Source: Phytophthora quininea (Eukaryota > Oomycota > Peronosporomycetes > Peronosporales > Peronosporaceae). Taken from it: 64,000 nt of DNA. The stretch covers positions 1 through 64,000 of the forward strand of contig JAAVTG010000480.1 in the NCBI GenBank assembly GCA_011947345.1, given 5' to 3'. The notes beneath the pieces are model-generated. The model was not told the DNA's origin. It saw nothing but the letters and a program-made list of their open reading frames with translations, and did no database searches. The position numbers and the translations under genes were made by a program. This document shows positions 11,526-22,610 of this stretch, piece after piece. Positions within the stretch are counted from its first letter, which is position 1. Each line of letters begins with the position of its first letter.

Positions 11526-11541
11526 TCTTCAGCAGCGTCTT
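11526..11541 (+). repeat. Left target-site duplication of the LINE
   Basis: TCTTCAGCAGCGTCTT. It is G4 coding sequence (EGF-like module), duplicated exactly at 17820-17835. Confidence 0.92.
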
Positions 11542-11604
11542 CTCATAATCGTTTTTGCACGCTACCTGCCAAGACGAACCCTAACCCCTCTTCTGCGAAG
11601 AACA

Positions 11605-13659
11605 ATGTCGTCGATGGCGGATCACCTGCTCTCGCAGCAGTACTCGCGCCTCGGCAAGCCGGACGCCTCGCTGCTGTCGGAACCGCAACTGCCGGATGAA
11701 GACGCAGCACGCCTCGTAGAAGCGTATGAGCGCAATGACTCTTCGGAATCAGACTATCTAGCGCTGGTAACGGAGACGCGCCCATTTACGCCGCCGCCAA
11801 CGACTCACTCGGTGATCATTGACAGCGGAACCTACTGCTCGACTGTGGCGATGCCCATCGTCTTCAAGTCGTTTATTCAAGACCATGCCAACCCTGTTGT
11901 GAAAGAAACCCTGTCTCGCCACGAAGTGGTTCTGGTGGAGAAAGTCTCCTCTGGAGTCCTGATCCACGTCAGGTCGAGTGAGGCTGAACGAGAGCTTGTA
12001 GGCCAAGAAGTTATGCTCCTCGGCCGCAAATTCAAGATCAAGCGTCGCTCCCCATTCCTGAACAAGTTCTACCTGGACATATTTGGAATAAGGTCGACGG
12101 AAACAGCCAACGCATTGTTCATGAGCTTGGCAGCTCTTGGAGCAAGGCCATTGTTCCTGACGCCGAGAGATGTCAATCTGGATGCTCAAGCAACGACGCC
12201 TACTTGGCGTTTTTACTTCGGCCAAGAGCAACCTCCGCCAAGCTTGGTTGTAAGCGGTTTTGTGACGAATCAGTTGGTGTATGGGAGAAAGTTTTACCTG
12301 GCGCGCGGAAGACGCTCGCTAGCGCCTCCTCCACAACGTGCAAGCGGGTTCAAACAATCCCCGTACGCCGTGAAACTGCCCTTTTCGCCTGTCCAACACC
12401 TTGCTAAACCTCACATGAGCAAAGCAGCAAAATCAGGCGAAAATGAGAGTTCCTCTCCCCACCAAGGACTGAAGGTGGTGTCAACTCCTCCTGCCCACCC
12501 GAGGAACTCTTCCAAGCACCATGGTATCTCGAACCGGGAGGTAGCGTTGTGTGAAGATGAGGTCACGTTTGCCACGCCGGAGATGTCGCGTCCTACCAGC
12601 CGCCAAAACCCAGAGGTTGACGACTTGGCGAGGATGCAGATGGACACAGAAATGGCGTCGGCAACTAGTGATGATGATGTCGATATGGCCCGTCAGCTCG
12701 AGTCAGGCTTCAAACGAAATGAGCGCTCATTCGCGGATGAAAATCCCTTTGACGCTTTGGAAACTCTGGACTGTGAATTTGAGGACTTTGAACCAGACGT
12801 TCCGCAGGAGATGGCGCCCGGAATACTCATAGTGCCGAAGCTAACTACCACCAAACCTGCACAAGAACCACTACCAACTAAACGACGTACTGTCAATCTG
12901 GAACAGCAGGTCAAGCCGACATTAATGTCAGAAGAAACAATCCTAGTCTCGGCTGAAGAGACCTCCCTCGAGTCTCGAAAAGATCGCGTTTTCCAGAACA
13001 TGCAGCATCTGGACCAAGTTCAAGAGTTGCTGAAGACCAGCAAGAATATGGACAAAGTGCGCGAGTCGATGCGCACCTTCCCGACAGCGTGGTCCACGGT
13101 GGTATGCAGCGATCTTGCTCAAGATGAGCAGAACTTCAAGGAAATCACTGACATCCACCTGTTAAACCGAATTCTTGCTGCTAATATGGGAGCAAACAAG
13201 AAAATGTCTTTCCATCAACGCGCGATGGCGTCCCAGCTACCGTTAGGAAAGACTCGCCACAGCTATATGCAATTCCTAGGGACCGCGTTGGCTGGAAAAC
13301 CTGCCCAAGTGAAGAATCAGTGGGAAACACTGCGATTACTCAGCAGTTTTGAACTGCTTCTCATGAACACTTGTCCGTTTGTCTTTGGATCTCAGGAATG
13401 GCTGAAATACCTGACTGGGCAAACTGACCTTGTTATCCCAAATACGGAAGGGCAATTCCTTTCGGATGCAACGATCCTTCTCTTACTAAGATCGGCTCTT
13501 GGGCGCCTATTGATGACCAAGCTTTGCGAGCTGGTACCGACAAGTGTTACTCTGGCGAGCATCCGAGCAATGGGTGCCGATGATTTGTCGCCAAATGACC
13601 TGCCTACGGTCTCGTTGGAGTACCTATCGCCCGAGATGAGGGCGGACACTGAGAATTAA
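11605..13659 (+). CDS. LINE ORF1 protein
   Basis: A complete 684-aa frame from ATG 11605 to TAA 13657-13659. ORF1 proteins of this class bind element RNA and act as chaperones. I see no zinc knuckle. The N-terminal third (about residues 80-250) looks folded, with a conserved-looking F-Y-L-D-I-F-G stretch and a following W-R-F-Y-F. The middle is Ser/Pro-rich and acidic, and the C-terminal third is helical. No frameshift or stop interrupts it, in contrast to ORF2, which suggests recent activity. I assign it from position and context rather than a recognised domain. Confidence 0.75.
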   Translation: MSSMADHLLSQQYSRLGKPDASLLSEPQLPDEDAARLVEAYERNDSSESDYLALVTETRPFTPPPTTHSVIIDSGTYCSTVAMPIVFKSFIQDHANPVVKETLSRHEVVLVEKVSSGVLIHVRSSEAERELVGQEVMLLGRKFKIKRRSPFLNKFYLDIFGIRSTETANALFMSLAALGARPLFLTPRDVNLDAQATTPTWRFYFGQEQPPPSLVVSGFVTNQLVYGRKFYLARGRRSLAPPPQRASGFKQSPYAVKLPFSPVQHLAKPHMSKAAKSGENESSSPHQGLKVVSTPPAHPRNSSKHHGISNREVALCEDEVTFATPEMSRPTSRQNPEVDDLARMQMDTEMASATSDDDVDMARQLESGFKRNERSFADENPFDALETLDCEFEDFEPDVPQEMAPGILIVPKLTTTKPAQEPLPTKRRTVNLEQQVKPTLMSEETILVSAEETSLESRKDRVFQNMQHLDQVQELLKTSKNMDKVRESMRTFPTAWSTVVCSDLAQDEQNFKEITDIHLLNRILAANMGANKKMSFHQRAMASQLPLGKTRHSYMQFLGTALAGKPAQVKNQWETLRLLSSFELLLMNTCPFVFGSQEWLKYLTGQTDLVIPNTEGQFLSDATILLLLRSALGRLLMTKLCELVPTSVTLASIRAMGADDLSPNDLPTVSLEYLSPEMRADTEN

Positions 13660-13660
13660 G

Positions 13661-16600
13661 ATGACAGGACCGCCAGATATCGGACAGTCCTGTAAAATAT
13701 TGACATGGAATGTGCATGGAGTAAAAGATGGCGGGCAAAACATCATTTCACCGCATCTCAAGCACTATTTTTTTCCTGCATACAAGAAACTAGATTCAAA
13801 GACCAACATCAAGCCAAGAGATTCAGCTATCTGGTGAATCAACATTTTAGCGGTCGGGTATTTATGTCTGACAAGAACGGGGCTGCAAAAACGACCTCCT
13901 TCCCGAGAAGTGGTGGAGTGGCAACGATTGTACATGGCTCCTGCCCAGGTGTCGAGACAGCAAGTGTAATTGCTTCTAAAACCATCCCAAATCGGTATTT
14001 ACTGGTGAAGCTACGCCTGGGGACCAAGTATGTTATATCCATAACATTTACGCACCGAATGACGCAGCATCAAGAAAAGCCCTGTTTGAACGCCTTCCTG
14101 TGGGTTTTGACGACGACGTGATTCATATTGTATGTGGTGATTTTAATCTGGCAATTGAGCCAGAAGTGGATTCACTAATGGCTGACCGGCGTCCAGATTC
14201 TAGCGTGCCTGTGTTGCGAGATTGGTTAGTGGAGCTCAATGTGGTAGACGCTTGGCGCCTTCATCATCCAAACGAGAAACTGTTTTCAGGACCTCGACCT
14301 CGACGAAATCGATTAGATTATATTTTCGCTTCTGACACATTAATATCGACATGTTATCAAGATGCTGGGTATGAAACATGGGATGAAAGTGACCACAAGG
14401 CTCATAATGTTGAACTTACATCCTGGCACCACCCTACCGGCCCAGGGTTTTGGAGACTGTCGGATTGGCTGCTCCGCATCCCTGAACTTCGAGCCGATAT
14501 TCAGAAGGAGGCACAAAATTTACTAAGCATTTTGGAGACATCGACAAATCCAGGTATTGTGTGGAAATCCTGGAAACAACGAATGAAGGCGTATCTTAAA
14601 AATGTCAACGAGACTTGAAGTCAAGTGTAGCATCTGAGCTGGTCGCGGCTCGCCAACATTTGGAAGAGAGTGCAGCTGCAAGTGCCTTAGAAAATGATAG
14701 TGAGCGCGCTACTCTAGATTTATACTTTGCCAAACAAAGATATAAAGAGTGCAAGGAGGAGTGGTCGGAGTTTCAACGTGGAGTTGGATTCGAGCAACTT
14801 GTTACTGAAACGGAACAAAGCTCGTCTTTCTTTTTCGAGCCCCGCGATATGAATTACGTAACACACCTTTTCAATCGATCAAACGGGAAGACGGCTCCGT
14901 GTCGACAGATCCTGCAGAAATTACGCAGGGCTTCCAAAAACATTGGGGTGAGATTTTCGGAGACACAAAATACAGCAAGAATGATCACCAACCAGATGAA
15001 GCAGCGCAACACCGTCTACTAGACTCGATCGACAGGACGTTAACTCCTGAAGCAGCAGATGGACTCGAAAGAGACCTATCAAGCACGGAATTGTCTGCAG
15101 CAATTCGATCGATGAAAAACACTCTGCTCCCGGTCCAGATGGGTTTACATCTACTTTCTATCAAATCGACCCAGACTTGTTTGGAAATATTTTACGGATC
15201 GTATTCTGCTATCAACTTGAGAGAGGCGAGCTGCTGCCACACCAAAGGTTCTCGTCAGTTGCACTGTTGTTCAAAAAGGGAGACCGAGCAGACCCCGGAA
15301 ACTTCCGGCCAATAACGCTGATCCCAGTTGAAGTAAAGATACTATCGCGAGTCCTGACTGATAGGCTGAGGCCGTTCATGTCCTCTTTGGTACACCCGGA
15401 TCAGAAAGGATTTATCCCCGGAAGATCTATTCATCAACAAGTCATGTTAGTACGTGACCTCCAACATTTGGTGACCTGCGGACACAGGCAAGGAGTTGCA
15501 GCCTTCCTTGACTTCGCGAAAGCATACGACCGAGTTAACCGAAATTACCTTTTAAAGTGATGGAGCGTCAAGGATTTGGAAAGCACTTCCTCTCGTGGAT
15601 CCACTTACTATACAAAGGGTCAAAATGTTCGTTAATGATAAATGGCTGGGCGCAAGATGCGTTGGAGCCATCCCGAGGTGTCAAACAAGGCGACCCACTT
15701 TCACCTTTTCTCTTTGCGCTATCACTAGAACCCCTGGGGAATTTGCTTCGAGAGAAACGAGCGTTTGGTGTCCGAGTTGACGACACGCTCTCGATTCCAG
15801 TAGCATTTTTCGCAGACGACACAGTGCTATTCGCCAATGATGCTTCTTCTCTCAAAAATGAACTGCAGCTTGTTGACTGCTACTGCGCGGGGTCAGGAGC
15901 TAAACTCAACCACTCCAAGAGCGTAATAATGAGCCTCAATAATCGCCGAAAACCTCCTATTCTTGAACCACTACGGTCGCTGAATAAAGGTGACACCGTC
16001 AAGTATCTTGGTCTACCATTTGGAAATCTTGATACGTCGACCCAGTTAGCCAAACAATTAGATCACAAGCTAATGACAAGACTTCAACTTTGGAAAGGGC
16101 GAGCTCGAACACTCATCGGAAGACGGCTAATTGTCCAAGCTATTGTACTGTCAACGATATGGTATTTTACTACGACGACAGTCATTCCCACTAGATTTAT
16201 CAAACGATGGCAAAGCGCTGTGAAAAGTTTCATACTCTACAACCGCGTTGGAGACAGTCGAGGAGGTATCAACATCGTCCCCACTTCATTCGCCATACAA
16301 GCACGACAAGACGATGGAATTGGGGTACCAGTGATTATGTCCTGTATTCGGAGACAACGCTTTCTCTTCCTTCAAAAGTTTGTCAAAGTCCTCGCTTGCC
16401 ATAATGAAAACAAGGAAACAGTGTGGTATAGACCCATAGCAGAATTACTACGACATCGATATGGGGAGTTTGTACGTCCGTGGTCGGGAGAGTTTTGCTA
16501 CAAAATCCCCTGAACCTCCTGGATGGAAAGCTACAATGCTCCCGCTATGGTGGCGTAAACTATTGCAAGATTGGAGCCGCGTAAAATGGCCAAGCAAGTA

Positions 16601-17744
16601 CTCATTACGATACACTAGAATGAAGACACTCCAACACTCATTATTCAGCCCAATATGGTGGAATACAGCGACGAATTTCCAAGTGCAGCGCAGACAAGAT
16701 CCTCATCGCGCACCACTTGGTACAGGACCTATCAAGTTCCGCCGCCTCTGTAAAGAGCTTGCTTCAAAAGGAAAATGGTGTTTAGCAGATTTTCTAGATA
16801 CTTGCCATCGATGGCCAACGCTCACGATATTTTTCAGGACGGTGTCTACAGAGCTACGTCCAATCCTGGGGTCCAGAATTGCACTGACAGATATCACTCA
16901 GCTTTATCGACAGCTAACCCAGATATTTAAACGGGTGTTGCCACACCCTGAGGCAGGTGGAATAAGCGTGGCAACGCGAGGTGCAATGCCACCGACATTT
17001 GGGCTGACAGTCGGAAAAACATCTCGCTTCTTCCCAAATCTAAAATCTCCAGACTGGGACAAACTGCTGCGGTCTGACAGATGCGTGCAACCACACCCCA
17101 TGAAAGTGCTTGGCTGTCCACAACAGCAGATCCATTCTACATTACAACAAGTACTAGCCCTCCGCCAGTTTCTTGTTCCTGTTGTCCATGATGTGATGCT
17201 GAGGCTATTCTTTGGAGACCTCATTGTCGGATCCAGGCTGTTCTTCCTCAAGTCATTAAATCCTACCATTCAACAGTGTGTGAGACGGTCATGCGCTGCG
17301 ATGGAAACACTAGAGCACTGCTTCTTCTCGTGTCCAGCTCTAACACAAATGTGGACGACATTGTGGTCCCCATGGCATAAGGCTTTCGCGACGGAGTTGG
17401 ATTGGCGATTGCTACTTTTTCCTAAACCAAGGGACCTGAACATGGAGTGGAGACAGAACCAAAAGGTTTTCCTGCTACTGTGGCGGGTTTACACTGCGAT
17501 CGCTTTCCATGCTACGTGGAGGTTGAGAAACGATATACTATTCCGCGAAACTACCGCTCAAGTACCAAGCGTCCAAAATGTGACGTCCTCTTTTCGACGA
17601 CACTGTCAGTACATCAATCATCATTCAGCGGAACTAGGAATTGACGACAAAATTGTAACCTCTGTTCTGGAGAAGTTAGGATTTGACCCACCTGCGCCAC
17701 GAAACACGCCACCAGCAAGTCACGTTTGGATTCCACGAAACTAA
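13661..17744 (+). pseudogene. LINE ORF2: AP endonuclease + reverse transcriptase, frameshifted
   Basis: It starts at ATG 13661, one base after the ORF1 stop. In order: endonuclease motifs TWNVHG (about 13715), IQETR (about 13793), NIYAPN (about 14043), GDFN (about 14140), DYIF and SDHK (about 14326 and 14390); RT motifs NFRPITL (about 15301), KGFIPGRS, FLDFAKAYDRV (about 15510), GVKQGDPLSPFLF (about 15680) and the FADD active site (about 15810); then a C-terminal C..HCFFSCP zinc finger near 17290-17340. The frame changes about seven times. Each step equals loss of one base (the last a loss of two, or two single losses), e.g. a T-run at 13783-13790. No in-frame stops occur inside the conserved blocks. 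Either decayed or a consensus artefact. Confidence 0.85.
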
Positions 17745-17819
17745 GTAGTAAGACCAAGTAGTATACGATTGTAGCTAGCAAAACGGTTTATCCGACTGGT
17801 TAATCAACTTATATTTCTT

Positions 17820-17835
17820 TCTTCAGCAGCGTCTT
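17820..17835 (+). repeat. Right target-site duplication of the LINE
   Basis: TCTTCAGCAGCGTCTT, identical to 11526-11541. Joining the flanks across one copy gives the same sequence as uninterrupted G2 at 4366-4395. Confidence 0.92.
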
Positions 17836-19731
17836 GCCCAGATTCCCGCCAATCGTGCAGTCATCGTTCGTCGTACAGAAGGCCTTGCCAGCAACCTCCT
17901 TGTGGTGGTTGTCGTCGTCCTGGTACTCGTCAATGTGGGCGTCGATCCATTTCTTGGTCGGGTGGCTCTTTGGGTCGCAACCAACTTGCATGTAGTTGTC
18001 GGCGTCAAGATGATCGCTCAGGTCCTGGTACAGTCGAATGTGGTCGATCTTCATATACAACGGGAACGAGTCACAGATCTTGTTCACGACCGGGTCAGTG
18101 CCGTTTCCGCGGCATTCTTTGCCCGCGTTCGGCGGCGTCGCACCCCACGAACTCGACAGCGCCACGTTGAAAATGAGGTACATCGGTTCCTCCAACATGA
18201 TCTTGGTGGGGTTCGTCTTCTTGGCATTCTGCGGGACATCCGAGATGGAGGCGGACGGCACTTCGAACAGCGGGTTGCCGCTGAGCATCCACCGCGCGTA
18301 GCCGTTCTTGCCGGTCACCCACTCGAGCTGGTACGTGACGTAGTCCGTGTACGCAGCCAGGTGAACAGGCCAATTCGCCGAGATGGCGTCCATTTGGTAG
18401 TTGAACGAGCTCATGGCGTTGGATTTCGGGGTCGACGTCGCGTTGCGAGGCATGGCGCACTTGGAGTTGGTGTTGTCGGGGTCGCACAAGTAGGCTCCGG
18501 TGTACGAGTTGATGAGCGGATAGCAGGTGCCGTTCGAATTGATCCCCAGTGACTATCCCCAACGCCGTCGATGGCGTCCAAATCGCCGTTAACATCGCTT
18601 GAAGCCGGGCACGTCTCGAGCGAGCACGTGTTCTCGGTAATACCCGCCTTCACCGATGCCGCCACCTTCGAATAGTCTTGCTTGGAATCGGCGTCCGGTG
18701 CGCAGTTGTTGTTGGCAGCATAACGGAGACCTTGGTACCAGGACTTGTGGCCACGTTTGGCGTAGTACGCTGTCGGCACTTGGATGTAGTTCGCGCCGAG
18801 CGTCTGGCAGCTACCCGTGTAGAAGCAGCCGTAGTAGTCACCAGTCGTGAAGTTCACCCCGAACATCCGATAGTCGTCGGGCATACCCGGACCAATTTGC
18901 AGCGACGACGAGATCAAGCTCGCACTACCTTCAAGGACGTCGATTTCAGGAGCGCCACGGCCCTGGTTCGGGTTGAGACCGTAGCCTGGGTTGTCGTCGC
19001 AAGCGCTGATCCGCTGGTTGCTGGGGTCGAACGCGTCCGGCTCGCAGGCGTCGTAGGAGAATGGCCACATGCGGTTCGTCGAGGCCGAGAAGATGGCGCG
19101 TCCGAGATTTCCCATCATCCAAATGCCGGGCCACGTCGGGTAGTACTTGCCCGTCTTGACTCTTCCATTCGGACCGAGCGCCAAGTCCGGATTGCCAGAC
19201 GCCTCCGAAACAGCTCCGGGGAGCTGAACGCGCGCCTCGAGCATGCCTCCTTGATAGCAAAACTTGTTCCAGGACTGCACCATCGCCGCGCGATAGAAGA
19301 AGTAGGCATCGACGTATCCTGGCGGGTGCGTGTACATGTTGTAGACGTGGACGACGTTCAACTCGTCCACCGCCTTGATGTAGAAGTAGCAGGTGCCGTC
19401 GTCGTCGCACTGGGTCGAGGTCATGTTGTGCGAGTACAGCTCCATGGCACCGTTGACACCGTCGGGCTTTTCGAGAGAGGTCCAGATGTGGTCGTCACCG
19501 GGTCGGAAGCTTCGGTTGGGCGTGTTGAACTCATCGCTCATGACGAGGTCCCACCGCTGTCCTCGAGCTCATGTACGTTTGTCGATCATCAGGAGTCGCG
19601 GGGTCTACCCACACTTTGATGCCAGACTTGGTCGGAAAAGTGCTGCCTGTAATCGTGTTGTTCTTTGTCGTAGCTGACGCGGCTGTCGGGATTGTAGCCA
19701 GAGCCCACAGAACCCATCGTCGGAGCTGCAT

Positions 19732-20361
19732 TGGAGCCCGATGCCCGAACTTGATCGGCGCGGGAATTTGCCGAATGACCGAAAACACTCGCGCAAAGCT
19801 GAAAACTTCACTTCTGATGACGTTCTAAGATTCTATGAAAAGGAATGCAGTGAGCATGTTGCGGTTAAGGGGATCAGAACGCGGAGGGGATCTCTACGGG
19901 TGTTTTGACCTTCATGGAGCAAAGTTTCGGCCACAAGATCAGCGTTTAGTGTGGAATGACGCTCGGTATAGTGAATCAACCTTTCCCGGCACTGTGGTTA
20001 TCTTTCGTGGAGGGTGAACTAGTCTGTCCATCGATTGTTGAGGCCGACACTTTCGACCTTGTCGGATGCTGTGTGGGTAGCGTCTTGCGCTTGTGTATGT
20101 TTGAGTGATGACACCCAAACCGCGACGATTGTAAACGCTGCCCGCTGAAAATGCTCGACATAAACTTCTCCAGCATGACTCATGCCCATGCTGCATGAGC
20201 TTTGAAATCCTTCTTGTCGCTCCATAGACGTCGTCGAGTTCCCCTAGGTGAACACCTGGTGGTATGCCAACTTGACATTGTCAAGTCTTGCCATTTCCAC
20301 GGAAGAGCAGTACCATTTATAGCTAAGGGGCACAACAGTTGAAGTGGTCTTGCATTGCGCG
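19732..20361. promoter_or_regulatory. Divergent promoter between G4 and IQ-C (inverted copy)
   Basis: Reverse-complement copy of 1033-1662. The initiator lies on the minus strand at 19762-19778. No additional gene. Confidence 0.5.
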
Positions 20362-21496
20362 ATGACGCCGCCCCCGTTGCCGCTGCTGAGTCTGTCGAGG
20401 CTTCCTGCTCCATCTCCGCTGCCTTTCAGCCACCGAGACAGCTCGCCGCCTCGTGGACGCACGCTACTTCCGCACTTTTCCAACTCGAATGCCAGCTCTG
20501 CGTCCATCCCAACGAGTCGACCGCAACACTCCGAGGACTTCACCAAGACGCTGCTGGAGAAGTCTATCGACGATCTCCGCAACGTCAAGGAGCGAATTTT
20601 GAGCGAGTTTCGACCGGATGAACCAGACTCACGACCTGTTTGAGCAGGAGCTGGCGGAGACCTCGCGGTTTGTGAGCGGCTTGGAGATCGAGCAGAGGAG
20701 GCTCGCGGAGCTCTGCGCTGGTCTTCTGGACTTCAATGCGAGGCAGATCCAGCGCTGCTTTCGCGGCCATCTCGGACATCGGCTGTTCCGTCAGATCCTG
20801 GTGGTCAAAGCGGTGCTCCGCATCCAGCGAGGCTTCCGAGAGTTCCATCGACGGCGAGAAGAGACGCGGAAGCGGTCGCGGGTGCTGTATCGGAAGGTCG
20901 TGCGAGGCCTCCGCGGTGTCCACGGCCGACACGAGCTCACTCACGCTGAAATACTTACTAAAGTGGGGCACAACGTACAGGTGGAGGCTCAGTGGCGTAA
21001 GGCCATGGGTGTGGAGGACAATGAGAACGACCTGATCACCGCCTTGTACCGGAAGAAGTACGTGCGTCGACGACTGGGGGCCATGTTCCGCCACTTGTAC
21101 TGGTTGCACTCGGTGGCGACATACTGGAAGACGCTCGTACCACAAACTCCTCCACCGGAGGCAGAACTAGCCACCAAAGATGTAGACGAATCAACAGACA
21201 ATGGCGAGAACGAGTCTGACGGTCTTGACTCGGGCGACGTCATTTCCGACAGTCAACGGACCATTGTGATCGTCGCTCCACGAAAGCCAGCAGCAACGAA
21301 GAAACCAGACAACCGACTCAGTCGAGACCAGCAACGACACCGACAGAGGATGTACACGCAGCGTGTACAGGAAGAGAAGGCAAAACGAGACGCAGCGCAT
21401 AATGCAGGGCTCGGTCGACAAGCGGAGCCACAGCCCAAGCGAGAGAGAGACGCTCGTGTCCAACGCGCGGCAATGAAATGGAAACTCGCTCGCTAG
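20362..21496 (+). CDS. IQ-motif protein gene, copy C (complete)
   Basis: The main frame is 20618-21496 (292 aa, one Lys fewer than copy B in the Lys/Arg run near the C-terminus). The N-terminal frame starts at ATG 20362 and joins across TTTCGA at 20608-20613. Domain content is as in copy B: two IQ motifs, an acidic patch and a basic coiled-coil tail. The third codon positions of the N-terminal frame (about 20530-20607) are strongly G/C, as in real genes here, which supports it being translated. It is divergent from G4; downstream, the Crypton separates it from G5. Confidence 0.75.
20608..20613 (+). other. TTTCGA frame junction in IQ-C
   Basis: GAG TTT CGA in the upstream frame; GAC CGG ATG after skipping one base, leading into the main-frame ATG at 20618. 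Confidence 0.45.
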
Positions 21497-21800
21497 CAGG
21501 AAACCACGGTAAACAGAGTCTTCCGAACGGTAGATCGAGGTGAAGCAATACTATGGGCTCGGTTGTAGTATCAACTACACTCACGACAGGATCTGTAGTC
21601 GGATGTGCTACAAGTTTACGTCTCCGCATCGATTATGCACAATCATATTGGTGCTTGTGGGCTTGACTCAAGCCTTGAGCCATTCTTACACATGTGATCA
21701 CTTGTGGTCTTCCCGTCGAACGGCAAGCAGATCGCGATCGGTTGGCTGCCTGTACAATATACGCAACTCTCGGAAAGACAGACGAGAACTGCTCATTCTC
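21497..21800. other. IQ-C 3' flank up to the Crypton
   Basis: No gene. It matches the 59041-59320 copy (reverse complement) up to ..AACTGCTCA at 21800, where homology stops abruptly at the Crypton edge. Confidence 0.6.
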
Positions 21801-21848
21801 CTACTTACGTAAGTTTTATATAGGGTTTCCCGTCAATTCGTAAGCGGC

Positions 21849-21863
21849 GGGACTTACGTTTTC
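21849..21863 (+). repeat. Left 15-bp direct repeat of Crypton-1
   Basis: GGGACTTACGTTTTC, identical to 26249-26263. Confidence 0.7.
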
Positions 21864-22592
21864 ATGAATCCTCGTATTTATCGCCAGTACCGCAGCCTAG
21901 TCTCTATACATAATCCAAGTCAACCGACTGGAATCGATCTACCCCGCGAATTCATAAGCTGGGCCGCCGAAGATGGCACAGCACGCCTATTGGTGAAAAC
22001 TGCCACTATCACTTCGCAGACTCACGACACCAGTGCTAGAAGCTCGCCCCAAGCCCCGCCCTGCGCCGCCCCCATGACCGACGCAAAAGCGATCAGAAAC
22101 GCGTGTATAGCTTCCGATACTCGGAAGAAGTATGCTAGCAACGTTAATGTGATCAAGAAGTGGATTTCTACAGAGCTCGCCTCTGAAGAACCGAACACAG
22201 ACCAATTTATCGACACTAGTGGTGAAATCGATCTCGGCGAGTTTGCTCCTGACTACTTTGAAAGGTTTCTCGTTTACAAGAAGAACAGCGCGCAGACAAG
22301 TACCTTGAGCGGCTACCGCAGTACTATCAATGATCTGTACAGAGTGAAGATCATGCCACTACCCACCGAGTATGGAGACGACATGAAGCAGCTTTTCTCG
22401 GGTTTGAAGCGCCTCGAGGAAGCTAAAAACCAGTCCAATACCCTCAAAACGTCAGGAAAACAGCCGCTGACCTACCGACTCTACAATGAACTTTGCCAGT
22501 CTACACTTTCGCTTCGTGACAGTGGATTTTCGCCTCTCTTTTGATTTCTCAGTGGAATCTAATGTGTCGGTCTGTCTTGGTACAAACACTTC

Positions 22593-22610
22593 AGAGTCAA
22601 CATGTGCTTG
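22593..22610 (+). repeat. Left target duplication of the nested LINE
   Basis: AGAGTCAACATGTGCTTG; the right copy at 24379-24396 differs at one base (AGAGTT..). Removing the insert plus one copy keeps the recombinase frame open across the junction (..QSQHVLAKDD..). Confidence 0.85.

Larger units (their letters stand above)
1..11541. repeat. 7.13 kb tandem duplication (IQ / GH16-X / GH16-Y unit)
   Basis: Corresponding points in the two units are 7,134-7,136 bp apart (IQ frames at 154/7288; G1 and G3 starts at 1663/8799), with only scattered substitutions and small deletions. Unit 1 runs from the window edge to about 7031. Unit 2 starts at 7032 and is continuous until the LINE insertion at 11542. 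A third copy in the same orientation begins near 59321, and part of the unit is present inverted at 17836-21800. Confidence 0.85.
11542..17819 (+). mobile_element. Full-length APE-type non-LTR retrotransposon (LINE) inside G4
   Basis: The 6,278-bp element is bounded by a perfect 16-bp target-site duplication (TCTTCAGCAGCGTCTT). It has a short 5' UTR (63 bp), ORF1, then ORF2 one base after the ORF1 stop. ORF2 encodes an AP-like endonuclease, reverse transcriptase and a C-terminal CCHC-like zinc finger. The 3' end is a 75-bp AT-rich tail without poly(A). ORF1 precedes an APE-RT ORF2 and no RNase H is seen, which fits the L1/Tx1 group; the clade is inference. It lies antisense to G4. Confidence 0.9.
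11183..19731 (-). pseudogene. G4: chimeric X/Y/Z GH16 gene, split by a LINE
   Basis: The gene reads from ATG 19731 to 17836 and then, after the LINE, from 11541 to 11183. Its signal peptide and first 150 or so residues are type X (MQLRRW..), with X-like V-V-H-V-Y. The body from about 19258 downward is type Y (C-Y-Q-G-G-M-L-E-A-R, D-A-C-E-P-D). The tail is type Z (..HSWGGPRC, AVVVLLLS helix, NYSQNFV). Other breaks are a 2-nt deletion near 19565, 1 nt in a C-run near 18548, and 1 nt in a C-run near 11477. The X-to-Y switch coincides with the turning point of an inverted duplication, so the gene is probably a recombination product. The insertion makes a functional product unlikely regardless of assembly quality. 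Confidence 0.85.
17836..21800 (-). repeat. Inverted copy of the IQ / promoter / GH16 segment
   Basis: From about 19260 to 21500 the sequence is the reverse complement of the IQ-B/promoter/G3 5' segment (7032-9270). From 17836 to about 19260 it matches the Y body of G2 in G2's own orientation. The turn-over lies inside the roughly 350-bp stretch that X and Y share. Confidence 0.8.
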
